Of a DNA stretch of 64,000 nucleotides, positions 31,389 through 41,654 are shown one piece after another. The position numbers and the translations under genes were made by a program. Position 1 is the first letter of the stretch. Each line of letters opens with the position of its first letter. Under the pieces are notes generated by a model. That model saw only the letters and a list, made by a program, of their open reading frames with translations. It was not told the origin of the DNA and searched no databases. This stretch comes from Smallanthus sonchifolius (Eukaryota; Streptophyta; Magnoliopsida; Asterales; Asteraceae), in contig CM042039.1 in assembly GCA_023525975.1 (NCBI GenBank), forward strand, positions 19,560,501 through 19,624,500, in the 5' to 3' direction.

Positions 31389-32512
31389 CAACCAAGGAGG
31401 ACTATCAACAATACATGGTATATGGATAGTGGTTGCTCTCGATATATGACAGGGAATATTCGGTTGCTTGAAGATGTCAAAAATATTGATGGAGGTTATG
31501 TCACTTTTGCGGGTAATAAAGGCGGGTACATAACTGGTCAAGGTACTTTAAAGAATGATAAAGTCAAATTTGAGAAGGTGAATTATGTGGAGCAGCTTGA
31601 ACACAATCTTTTGAGTGAATCACAAGTTTGTGACAAGAAGTTTTCGTTCCATTTCAATGATGCCGAGTGTTATATCTTGAAACCGGGCTTCGTTATTCCT
31701 GACGAATGGATTCTCATGAAGGCTCCGAGGAGAAATGACACGTATGTCCTTGACATGAGTGTCGCTACTATAACGGATTCAATTCCTACCTGTTTACTCT
31801 CCAAGGCGTCGGAATCAGATTCTATTTTGTGGCACAGGAAGCTAGCTCTCATCAACTATCGGAAGATGAACTATATTGTTAAGAATGATCTGGTTCTTGG
31901 TATTCCGAAGATGAAATTCTCTATTCCTGATGATTATATTCCTTGCAAGAAGGGGAAACAACGAAAGAAATCACACCAATCTAAATCGAAGAAATCTATC
32001 GTAACTCCTTTGGAGCTGCTGCGTATGGATTTGTTCGGTCCGATTAGTATCAGGAGCATTGGTGGAAAATCGTACTGTTTGGTAGTATCGGATGATTTCT
32101 CTAGATTTTCATGGGTTAAGTTTCTTTCTTCTAAAGCTGAAACCACTGATGGATACTGCTGAATCCAAGATGGATACTGATGATGAGAATGTTCAATCTG
32201 AAGGTCAAAAGAATTAGGAGTGAGAATGGTAGCGAGTTTAAGAATAGCAAGATGGGGTTATTCTGTCTACAAAAGGGAATTCATCATGAATTCAGTGCGC
32301 CATATGTTCCTCAACAAAATGGTGTTGCTGAACGAAAGAACAGGACATTGGTTGAAACGGCACGCATGATGCTTGCAGATTCTAAACTTCCAGTTACTTT
32401 TTGGGCTGAGGCTGTGAATACTGCGTGTCACGTTTTGAACAGGGTTTTGACCATCAAGCGACACAACAAGACATGCTACGACTTCCTGAATAATCGAAAA
32501 CCGAATCTGTAA
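31386..32512 (+). pseudogene. Copia protease and integrase of element F
   Basis: The protease active-site string YMDSGCSRYMTG is at 31419-31454, followed by GGYVTFAGNKGGYI. The GAG-pre-integrase zinc finger (ILWHRKLALINYRKMN ... CKKGKQ) has lost the usual second His. The integrase core gives MDLFGPISIRSIGGKSYC and DDFSRFSWVKF. A stop at 32160-32162 follows a ~50-bp foreign patch, and the frame then shifts. The core continues at 32180 as IRSENGSEF, where the expected catalytic Asp is Glu, and YVPQQNGVAERKN. A further stop lies at 32510-32512. Both catalytic substitutions and frame breaks argue for an inactive enzyme. Confidence 0.9.
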
Positions 32513-34767
32513 TATTTACTACCTTTTGGTAATCCTTGCACCCTATTGAAGGTTAGAGATGTCCCAACCAAGTTCAGTGCTAAGGCTATTGAAGGGATTT
32601 TTCTGGGGTATGTTGTAAATTCTACTACCAAGAGGGTTTGTAACAAAGAGACGCGCCAAGTTGAAGAATGGTTCCATATTGACTGTTCAAATCGGTCTTT
32701 ACCTCAAATGGCGATTGGACCAGATTGGGCATTTGATTATGAAAATTTATTCAAGTCTTTTCATTTACCTTCTGATATTTCTCCTGAAGAAGCTGCTGTT
32801 CTCTATGATTCATGTCAGGATGTACAGCACAGTGGTTTTCTACCAAATGCAGGTCAAAATTCATCGGTTCCATATACTTCTGCTCCCAATCCTAATGTTG
32901 CTTCTTGTTCAGGACCACAAGATTCTGAGAGTGAGGAAGACAATGCTATTTTTCAAGATTCTTCTGCTGATCCTTTGTTGGGTGATGATCCATTACCTTC
33001 GACACAGGCTCAGGGGGAGATTCCTACAAATTTAGACTCTGAAATTCCAATTAATCAAGATTTTTCTTATCAATTTGATACAACTCAAGTTGAAGTGTTG
33101 CCGGTTCCTGAGGTCGCATCAATCAAGGAACACAAAGATCATCTGGTGATGAATATAATAGGAAATTTGAATGATGGCGTGAAAACACGTTCTATTGTTG
33201 ACAATACTTGTTTGTATACATGTATTAAAGATTCTGGTGTTCTTGATAACTTCTCACATTCATGTTTTATTTCTTAGGTCGAACCAAAGAATGTTGAAAT
33301 GGATTTAAATGATAACAATTGGATAGAGGCCATACAGGAAGAACTTGCTCAGTTTGACAAACTCAAGGTTTGGAATCTTATAGATCTTCCGAAGGTTATG
33401 TATCCAATTGGTACAAAATGGGTGTTTAAATGTAAGAAAGACGATCGAGGCATCGTGGTAAGAAATAAGGCAAGATTAGTTGTCCAGGGTTTCAATCAAC
33501 AAGAGGGAATTGATTAGACCGAGGTTTATGCTCCCGTTGCGAGGCTTGAAGCTATACGGCTGTTTCTGGCTTTTGCTTCTTATAAAGGTTTTAAGGTGTT
33601 TCAATTGGACGTGAAAAGTGCTTTTTTATATCGAAAGGTCTAGGAGGAAGTTTATGTTTGTCAGCCGCCGGGGTTTGAAGATCCACTTAATCCGAATATG
33701 GTTTTCAAGCTTGATAAGGCCCTCTATGGTCTTCATCAGGCTCCTCGTGTGTGGTATGAAACGTTATCCACACATCTTTTGGCAAATGATTCTGTTAGTG
33801 GCAAGATTGACTCGACCTTATTCATAAAGAAATCAGGGGGAGATTACCTACTGGTGCAGATATATGTGGACGATATTATTTTTGGTTCTACGAATGAAGG
33901 GTTGTGCAAAGATTTTGAGAGTGTTATGAAGTCGAAGTTTGAAATGTCAGTTATGGGAGAGTTATCATTTTTCCTAGGTTTACAAGTAAATCAAAAGGAA
34001 GATGGTTTCTTTATTCATCAGTCCAAGTATGTCAAAGACATTTTGAGCCGGTTCAAGATGGAGGACTGTACCCCATATGATACTCCGATTCCGGTCAATC
34101 ATAAGTTGAATTCTGACCCGGATGGAAAAGATGTTGATTGTCGACTTTACAGGGCAATGATTGGATCTCTCATGTACTTAACCACTTCAATGCCAGATAT
34201 AATGTTGGTTGTGTGTATTTGTTCCAGATTCCAGGCAAAACCAAAAGAATTACACTTGATAGCTGTAAAAAGAACTTTTCGTTATTTGAAAGGAAAACAA
34301 AGATTGGGACTATGGTATCCAAATGGTTCTAACTTTGATTTCAATGCTTATACTGATTCTGATTTTGGTGGTTGTTGTTTGGACAGGAAATCTACAACAG
34401 GTGGTTGCCAGTTCTTGGGTAATCGACTTGTTTCCTGGCAATGCAAAAAGCAAACCACAGTCTCCATTTCTACATGTGAAGCAGAATACATCGCTGCTGC
34501 AAGTTGTTGTTCACAGATTTGTGGATACAACAGCAATTAAGAGATTACGGTTTGAATTTTACAGGAATCCCTATGTTTATTGATAATAATGTTACAATGT
34601 CAATAACTAATAACCCTGTAAAGCACAGTAAAACAAAGCACATTGAGATTAGATATCATTTTATTCGTGATTGTGCATTGAAAAAGTTGATTGGTAAAGG
34701 TTCACACTGATGATAATTTTGCTGATCTGTTTACCAAGGCATTTGATCATACCAGGTTTTGCAAAAT
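32513..34767 (+). pseudogene. Copia integrase tail, reverse transcriptase and RNase H of element F
   Basis: One frame, broken by stops near 33275-33277, 33515-33517 and 33642-33644, carries the integrase tail (KAIEGIFLGYVVNS), an acidic linker (DSESEEDNAIFQDSS), and RT (NNWIEAIQEELAQF, VVRNKARLVVQGF, PPGFEDP, ALYGLHQAPRVWYE, catalytic YVDDII). It then covers SLMYLTTSMPDI and RNase H (YTDSDFGGC, STCEAEYIAAA). A one-base frameshift near 34518 moves the end into another frame (QQQLRDYGLNF, HSKTKHIEIRYHFI). A small deletion near 34690 shifts it again. ADLFTKAFDHTRF is readable just before the end. Element A is the closest relative in the window. Confidence 0.9.
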
Positions 34768-37079
34768 CATATTTTCATGAAAAATTTTGTTTTTAATTTT
34801 TTTTCTATTGCTTTATTACATTTCTGCATTTTAAATTTTCAGTAAAAAAAATCTTAATTTATAAAAAGTTAAAACAAAGTGAAAAATATAAAATTTGACA
34901 TCATTTGAAGTTAGAGAAGAAATGATAGTACATCAGTGATTAGTTCATTTCACACGACCTTAGTAGACCTTTGATATATGATTGTTTAAAGTAATTTGAT
35001 TTGATCTAAATTTCAAAGTCTCCATAAGTGAGAAATGATAGTGTTGTGAATGCTTTAATCTTGATAATATGTTTTTAAATTTGTGTATGAGTTTTGAAAC
35101 TTGAATTGTCAATAAACTAGAAGCGTTTTGAAACTAATAGTAGTGTGAAAACTAAATATGATATGATTACATCTGTGATTTGAATCCATTATATGCCTGG
35201 GTGTGTGTGTAAAAGATCATTATCAGATAAAGAATATATGGTTTTAAAGAATTTCATGAGACCAATATCGAATTATATCTTTAGCACAAATCTATTTCAG
35301 TTCACTTCACTGCCCATGTCGCGAAAAACATGCAATGTGTTGTTGAACTAAGATATGCTTTCTCACAACATCTGTTGAAACATATATTCGCCCTTGGATC
35401 AGTTAGATACATCATCTAGTCTGACTTCATTGAAACTTATCCAGATAATAGTTGGATCCTCATACCTGAATCTGTTGATTCTCATTATACAGCCAATTCA
35501 TTAGAATCTTCTGATTCTGAATCATCATGATTCTTATATCCTTTGGGGTCTGCTTTTCTATACTTGTGCTAAAAGAGATAATTTCATCTTGGAAATTGAT
35601 CTAATCTTAAAATAAACTGTATATGTCTTGAAGATAGTGTAATTTATATTTCTGTTTGGCATATATGTGGGGTACACGATGTTTTTCATCTAAATAGTAC
35701 TAAATCACATGAATTTGGAGAATAAACGCTTATAGTTTCAAATCATATAATATTGAAAAATTTAAGAATTCATGCTTTATATTACAAATTCGGTATGAAT
35801 AATTGAGCATTTCATAACCTGATCTTATTTACATTGAAATTTATCGCGTATCATTTCAAATATTATTCAAATTGATTGATTTATAAATACTGAAAAGAGT
35901 ATGTAAAAATGAAAAAGATGAAAATTGCACAATAACGAGTTAGATTGTTTCATATCATAGGTTACCCATGGATTTTGCTAAAATGTGTGATGAACTACTC
36001 GGATATTGATATGATCTTCTTACTCATGATGTTCATTCAAAAATATGTGATTTCAGCTTATTCAGATAAAAATTCAAAAATATGTGATTTCAGTTTGTAC
36101 AGATAAAAATCCAAAAACATGTGATTCCGTTTGTATAGATAAATTCAAAAAGATTTTGTTTTTTATTTTCCATGAAAATTCTAAGCTTTTATTAAAATGT
36201 TTGGGATTGGATCGGATACATGCTGCTGACGGAAGTTCAAGAAATGACGTGTTGAAAGTTGGAAAATTTTTCAAGGCAAAAGGTTGAGGAGAAATTAATA
36301 TGTTCGCTTGGTTGAGGTGAAGCGAACTTAATATGTTCGCCTGAGGTTGGTGAAGCAAACTTAATATGTTCGCATGGGGCTTGTTAAGAGAACTTAACAA
36401 GTTCGCCTAATTAAGCGAATTTAATGTGTATAAGGATTTTCGTTCAGGCGACCTTAGTCACTTTGTCTTCTAAGAAATTTGAAGCGAACTTGTCTGTTTA
36501 GCGATTTTAATTTTTTTTTCAAAATCAGTGTGTTGTTGGATTGTTTACTGGTACCTTCTTGTTCGGATTTAAATTGCGATCATTTCTCAGGTAGTTTTAT
36601 TGTTTTTCATCCGTTGAATCGTGAGAAATTAAGCTTTTTCGTTCCGGTTTTCGTAAAAAGTTTAACCGAGACATTTTTGACCTAATTGGTGCTATATCTG
36701 TATTAAATCTACAAATTGAGTGTTTTATTTGTTTCGTGAGTACTAGTCGATGTCATTTCTATGATTAATTCTTGGTTACAACATCGATTAAACGAAATTT
36801 GATTTATGTTTGGAATTTGAAACGGCAGACGGGTTCAGGCGAACTTGTTCAAGCGAACTTGTTAAAGTGAACTTGTCTAAGCGAACTTGTCTAAGCGAAC
36901 TTATTAAGTTCGCCTCTTGTAACACTAAGCGAACTTTTTAAGTTCGCCTAGGGGCTCTGAGGGAGTTTGGACTTGTGAAATTTTTTTTGTGTCTTTGAAA
37001 TTTTTTTAAAATTTCTTTTACTTCTTGTTATGTGTGTTTATTATTTGTCTATTGTGTTTGTTGTCCAAATACTTTTCGG
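34768..37079 (+). other. Conserved noncoding block and hairpin region of element F, between pol and the accessory ORF
   Basis: This stretch holds no supported gene. 34880-36060 aligns with the noncoding blocks of D, B1 and B2 (reverse complement) and more weakly with G (42650-43740) and H (61800-63300). A shared landmark is GTGTGTGTAAAAGATCATTATCAG (35199-35222 region). From 36296 to 36440 and from 36836 to 36955 there are GCGAACTT/AAGTTCGC or AATATGTTCGC inverted-repeat units. A T-rich run (36975-37075) leads to the accessory ORF start and would fit an intron end, but the final AG is replaced by GG (TTTTCGG, 37073-37079). Confidence 0.72.
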
Positions 37080-39033
37080 ATGACTCGTCGTGTAGAATAC
37101 AAACATAACCAGGTGGCACTGTTAGATCCTAACATGTCGAAGGCCGTTAATTTTCAAGGAATTATTGGGTTCTTAAATCGTTCACGTCTCCGTGTAGCCT
37201 TATCTGCAGATCCATACATCAGCTTGGTGTATATTCAGCAATTTTGAAACACAGTACATCAAGATACAGACGTAGAACCTCATGTTCTTCGTGCTACTGT
37301 GAACAATACGGAGATTGCCATATCATTAGAGACTATTCGTGCTGCTCTTGCTCTATGTGGTGCTGCTGATGATCCTATGTCATATCCTTGCACATTGATT
37401 ATGGGATGTTTTCAGAGGATGGGTTACCGTGGAAAACCTAATGATACACAAGCTCGTAAGGGTGGTTTGGTTGGTGAATGGAGGTATTTCATGCATGTGA
37501 TTATCCAATGCCTATCTCCTCGTAAAGCTTGTACAGATGGATTAAAGATTGCTCTACAAGCTGCAATGATGGCTTTGACCTTGAACAAACGGTTCAATTT
37601 TGCTCTTTACATTTATCGGGAATTGGTTATGCAAATAACTCCTGCTGAAGGTCAAGGATTTCTTATGTATCCTCGGTTCATCCAAATGATTCTGAATCAT
37701 CTTATTCCTGATCTCCCACATCATCCTACTCGTTTAACATTGACTCCGATGTCAAAGAGAATTTTTACAGATTGCACTAAGGTAAAACAACAAAATGCAG
37801 CGTTGATTCCTGTTCAAACTCCATTATTTGGTCACTTAATCAATCCTGATTATGTTGAACCACCAAATAACAACTGGTTTCATCCTGAAGAGTTGGCTCA
37901 AGGACATGGTCAGAATATACAACAACCTCAACAACAACATGTTCCTCAACAACAACAAGTTCCAGTACAACAACCAATTCCTATTCAAGAACAAGTTCCT
38001 ATTCAACAAGCTCAGGTTGATAAACCCGTTAATGAACCTGTTCAAGAAGAGGTCGTTCAAGACCATGAACAAGACTTAGGGATGAATATGGATGATTTTG
38101 TTGATGATGCTATCAACTCACCCATTCATGAAGCTGAAGGGAATGTGGTGACAGAGAATGATTTTAGTTCCAGTTCAAGTGAAACAATTTTACCTGTATG
38201 TGAAGAAACTGACTCTGATGTGTCTAGAGATTTTTGCTCATATCATTATGAAAGGTTAGCTGAAATACCATTGGCTAATGCTGGCAAACGTATTAAATCT
38301 CAAGCCAGAAGACCAAGACGGAAGTCTGTTCAGGATCCTCCTTTCGGATCAGTACTTGGAAAAAGAACATTGATGGATGAGAGTTCTGATACTGATAGTG
38401 ATTTCACTCCGGATCCTAAAGCTCAGAAGCTTATGTCTGCTTGAATTGCTGCTGCTCATTCTTCACAGGGTGTGGAGGATGCTAATTTTGTTGCTTCCTT
38501 AATAGTTACACCTCCAAGGTCTAAAGATTCATCTCATGTTATAACTCCTGTTCCTCTAGTGATTACTCCAAGTCCTTTGGTTCCTCAATCTTCAGCTGGT
38601 CCTTCAAAGCCTTCTGATTCTGAGAGGATTACTTTCCTTGAATCTCAAGTGCTTACTTTACAAAATCAGGTGGATACTCTTGTATCTACTGATTCTCAAA
38701 GACAGCTCGTGCTTCAGACTCAAGCCAAGCAGATTGCTGACATGCAAGCATTGGTATCCAAACTTGTTGAGCGTCTTGACGCTCAGGGGGTGTTAAGGAT
38801 CCATGATATGTGTCACACTGATTCTATTCAAAGAAAGGATGATGAAGACAATGATCCTACTGGAAATGTTGAGGGTGATCTTCAATACGCTACTGACGTT
38901 AATCCAATATCTACAGTTCAGGGGGAGTCGACATCTCAAACAATTGAAGGAAACAAGGATGCTTCTGAAGTTAATGAAGAAGTTTTACTATTGGAATTCT
39001 TTGCGGATTCTGAAGAGGAAGAAGCAGAGAAGA
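37080..39033 (+). pseudogene. Accessory ORF (aORF) of element F, N-terminal part
   Basis: The protein is unassigned. It starts at ATG 37080 (MTRRVEYKHNQVALLDPN) and runs in one frame to the G insertion, broken by stops at 37245-37247 and 38442-38444. The first ~270 residues form a domain also found in G (VNFQGIIGFLNRSRLRVALSADP, RMGYRG, WRYFMHVIIQCLS, LNKRFNFALYIYREL, FLMYPRFIQMIL, FGHLINPDYV). A Gln/Pro-rich stretch follows (37910-38060), then an acidic Ser-rich part, RRPRRKS, and a coiled coil (about 38620-38790, LESQVLTLQNQVDTLVS). It has no signal peptide or membrane segment that I can see, which argues against an envelope protein. The name aORF is only descriptive. Confidence 0.75.
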
Positions 39034-39574
39034 TGTAGGTCCCTCGGGTGTGGCGGATCGTCACATGCAAGTGGGTCTACTAGTCAGATCGGGTGCGGAA
39101 TGCCCGTGACTAGGCGGAGAGTCTAGCTAAACAAAGTAGACCGACAAGAGAAAACACTTTAAACGTTCTTTGTATTATAAACACTTGAAGGTTACAGAGA
39201 AAAGCACTGAGATTACAATATGCGTATTTGCATCTAAGCCTGCTTACTTAACTTCTGTCAACCTATCCTATTTATACAAGACCTGATGCCTGCGCACTTA
39301 GCAAGTGCGCAGGGCAAAATGCTCTTGCGTACGTGCAAGTACGCAAAGTTACTCTTGCGTACTTGCCAAGTACGCAGGAGCTTTCTCCTGCGCACTTACA
39401 AGTGCACAAAACACTTGGAGAAATCTGCAACATTCAATATGTAAAAGTAAATACAACTCGATAAACTAATACATAAAGACTCTTACATACAAAGACAATT
39501 ACAAACAAGACAAAACAACATAAGACTAAGACTCTATCTATCCAGAGTGTTTGTCACAGGAAAGTGCTTCAACA
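39034..39574 (-). repeat. 3' LTR of element G
   Basis: This LTR runs from TGTAGGTCCCTCGG to GTGCTTCAACA. Its inverted-repeat units are TGCGCACTT/AAGTGCGCA (39291-39311), a shortened TGCGTAC unit (39326-39345), and TGCGTACTT/AAGTACGCA (39356-39376). The minus-strand TATA box (TATAAATAGG) is the complement of 39267-39276, about 15 bp beyond the array. Confidence 0.95.
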
Positions 39575-39635
39575 AACTCCCCCTTGACAACAGCTCTGGA
39601 TAATCTTCAGTCTTCGGGCTTCACGTCTTCAGTCT

Positions 39636-40211
39636 TCACAGCGCTTGATCTTTAGCTTCCATCTTCTTCTTGTAATCAAGGCAGAACTTGATCACCTTGT
39701 CGTATTTAGAAGCAAGGAGCTTTGTCCACTCATCCGTGTAGACGCAGTAACGTTCTGCTAGTACCTCTAGATCTTTCACAGAAATGTTGATGAAGCAGAC
39801 TTCATCAAATATTCTGATCAGTTCCTTTGGCACTATGTTCCCGCTCTCTGAACGTCCTTTTCCCATGATCACAGCCTCGCCCGTCTTTGGATCTACGTAC
39901 CAGTACCACATGTCACCAAGAATATCCTGAGATAACTTGCTCAGGGGAATCTTAGTTTCACATCGCACTGGCTTGTATACCAATTTCTTTAAGTGCTTCT
40001 TAGTCAAAGGATTTATAGCGTGCTTATCCTTGACTCTCTTGGGCACTTGAGGCTTGAACATCTCGAATTTTCCCGATCTTGCTTCTCGCTGCAGAACCAC
40101 CCACAAACCCATCGCCACTGCGTGATTGGAGTGACCCAGCAGCTCTCGGTTTGCTAGGTTCACAAGGTCGTATTTGGGCAAGGAGCTGTACGCTTCACTG
40201 GTGGGTTTCAA
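39636..40211 (-). pseudogene. Accessory ORF (aORF) of element G, C-terminal domain
   Basis: The domain reads KYDLVNLANRELLGHSN, REARSGKFEMFKPQVPKRVK, KKLVYKPVRCETKIPLSKLS, DILGDMWYWYVDPKTGEAVI, FINISVKDLEVL, YTDEWTKLLASKYDKVIKFC. It aligns along its full length with the C-terminal domain of the F aORF (51900-52557). The frame is entered through a frameshift at a run of G (plus strand C at about 40220-40228), so its first Met is arbitrary. The function is unknown. Pro/Ser/Thr-rich linker sequence (40208-40489) lies upstream in another frame. Confidence 0.75.
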
Positions 40212-41654
40212 GTATTGAACCCCCCCCCCAGATCTTTTGACAGAGAACTGGAGGTAATGGTAGGGGTGATGGTGACTGACTCCGTGAGAACTGGAGTAGT
40301 CACCGCCACCAGAGTAGTTGTGGCAGGGAGGGTCACTATCACAGGAATCACTTCTGTGAATGTAGTGACGGCCACTTCACTTTGCACTTGTGGCCACCTC
40401 CTCCTACGGCAAAGCTGTTGTGAAGGTGGGGTGGAGGCGGAATCTGGACTAGCAGCTGATACTTGAACTTGCTGATGAGCCTCCACCACACTGAGGATAG
40501 AAGGCTGTTGCCTATCGCCCCTGTTCTTGTGAACGCTTTCTCTTCTTTGTCTTTGTATAGCAGCGTCAGAGTCAGACTCTGGCTCGTATTCGCTGCTAGA
40601 CGACTATCGCTTTCTCTTGGAGGACGACTCAGGTAGGGTTACCTTAGGCGTTCTCCTCGGGTGTACCTGTGACGGTGCATCATCGGAATCGAAAGAATCT
40701 GACTCAGTCGCTTCCGAGTCGGATCCCTCAGCACCATCATGTCCTCCTTCGTCGTCTCCATCATCAGACGATCCATTATCACTCTCCATTTCCTCATGTT
40801 GTTGTTCCTGTTGTTCGTCGGAGTGTTCACTCAATTCAGGCTCCGAGTCTGGACTGTACCATCTCCAGTCACCTGGGCCACATACGCTTCATTGATGAGG
40901 TGGCCAAAGAGTTCTGTATGCACAGGGGTAGGATCTACACTGCCTGGCTTTAGGAATTGGGCGAATACGCTTTTGTCCACCCTCTTTAGTTGCAGTCTCT
41001 CCCCTATAGCAGAAAGGTTTGGCAACGCATCATTAATCAGAAGTTGCACAAATCGAGGGTATAACAAGAACCGAAACCTCTCCGCTGTGTTGATCTGGTC
41101 ATTGATGGCCTTAAAGATGTAGCGGGAGAAGTTGTAGCCCTTGTTGAGAGAAAGGCTGACCATGGCTGCTGCAAGGTCATGACCCATGGCATCTTTACCA
41201 GCTTTTCTTGATGAGATGCACATGATCATGACGTGGGCGAAATATCTCCATTGGTCTAATACCCACATCTTTTTGTATGAAGCATAGACCCTTGCACCGA
41301 CATATCCCATTCTTTGTGTCCAACAGCCGTCCACAAAGTAGTCTGGATAGGCTGTCGGGTCGGTCGCGAGGTCTCTGAATTGAAGGACCCTTCGTATAGT
41401 ATCTTCAGAGAAAACAATAGCATGACCAGCAACGGTAACCCTTATAACGTTGGGGGTTACCGTGCAGTCGTGCTCTGTAGTCTCCCAAAACTGCTCGAGG
41501 TAGGGTCTGGACACTATTGGGTCAGCAGAAATGGCGTAGCTGATTCTTGAACGGTTCAAGAAATCAACTATGTCTCTGTACTGCAATGCTGCACCCTTCC
41601 ACTCAGGTTCAGTGTTAGCTAACAGGTTGAATTAGTTAGTAAACGCCCGAGCCA
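40208..41654 (-). pseudogene. Accessory ORF (aORF) of element G, N-terminal domain and linkers
   Basis: The most likely start is ATG 41652-41654 (MARAFTN), but a stop follows after seven codons (41632-41634). The main open part is 40831-41586: YRDIVDFLNRSRISYAISADP, GCWTQRMGYVGAR, WRYFAHVMIMCISSRKAGKD, LNKGYNFSRYIFKAI, FLLYPRFVQLLI, FGHLINEAYVAQV. A frameshift near 40850 leads to an acidic segment (40604-40834, EEMESDNGSSDDGDDEGG). A stop, a Thr/Val-rich linker (40208-40489) and another frameshift precede the C-terminal domain. The layout matches the F aORF. An acceptor-like TTTTTGCAG ends three bases before the ATG. Confidence 0.77.

Noticed and set aside
37080..39033. Accessory ORF as a retroviral envelope gene
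   Set aside because: Position after pol fits, but I see no signal peptide, no membrane-spanning segment and no cleavage site. The protein is charged, with Gln-rich and coiled-coil parts.
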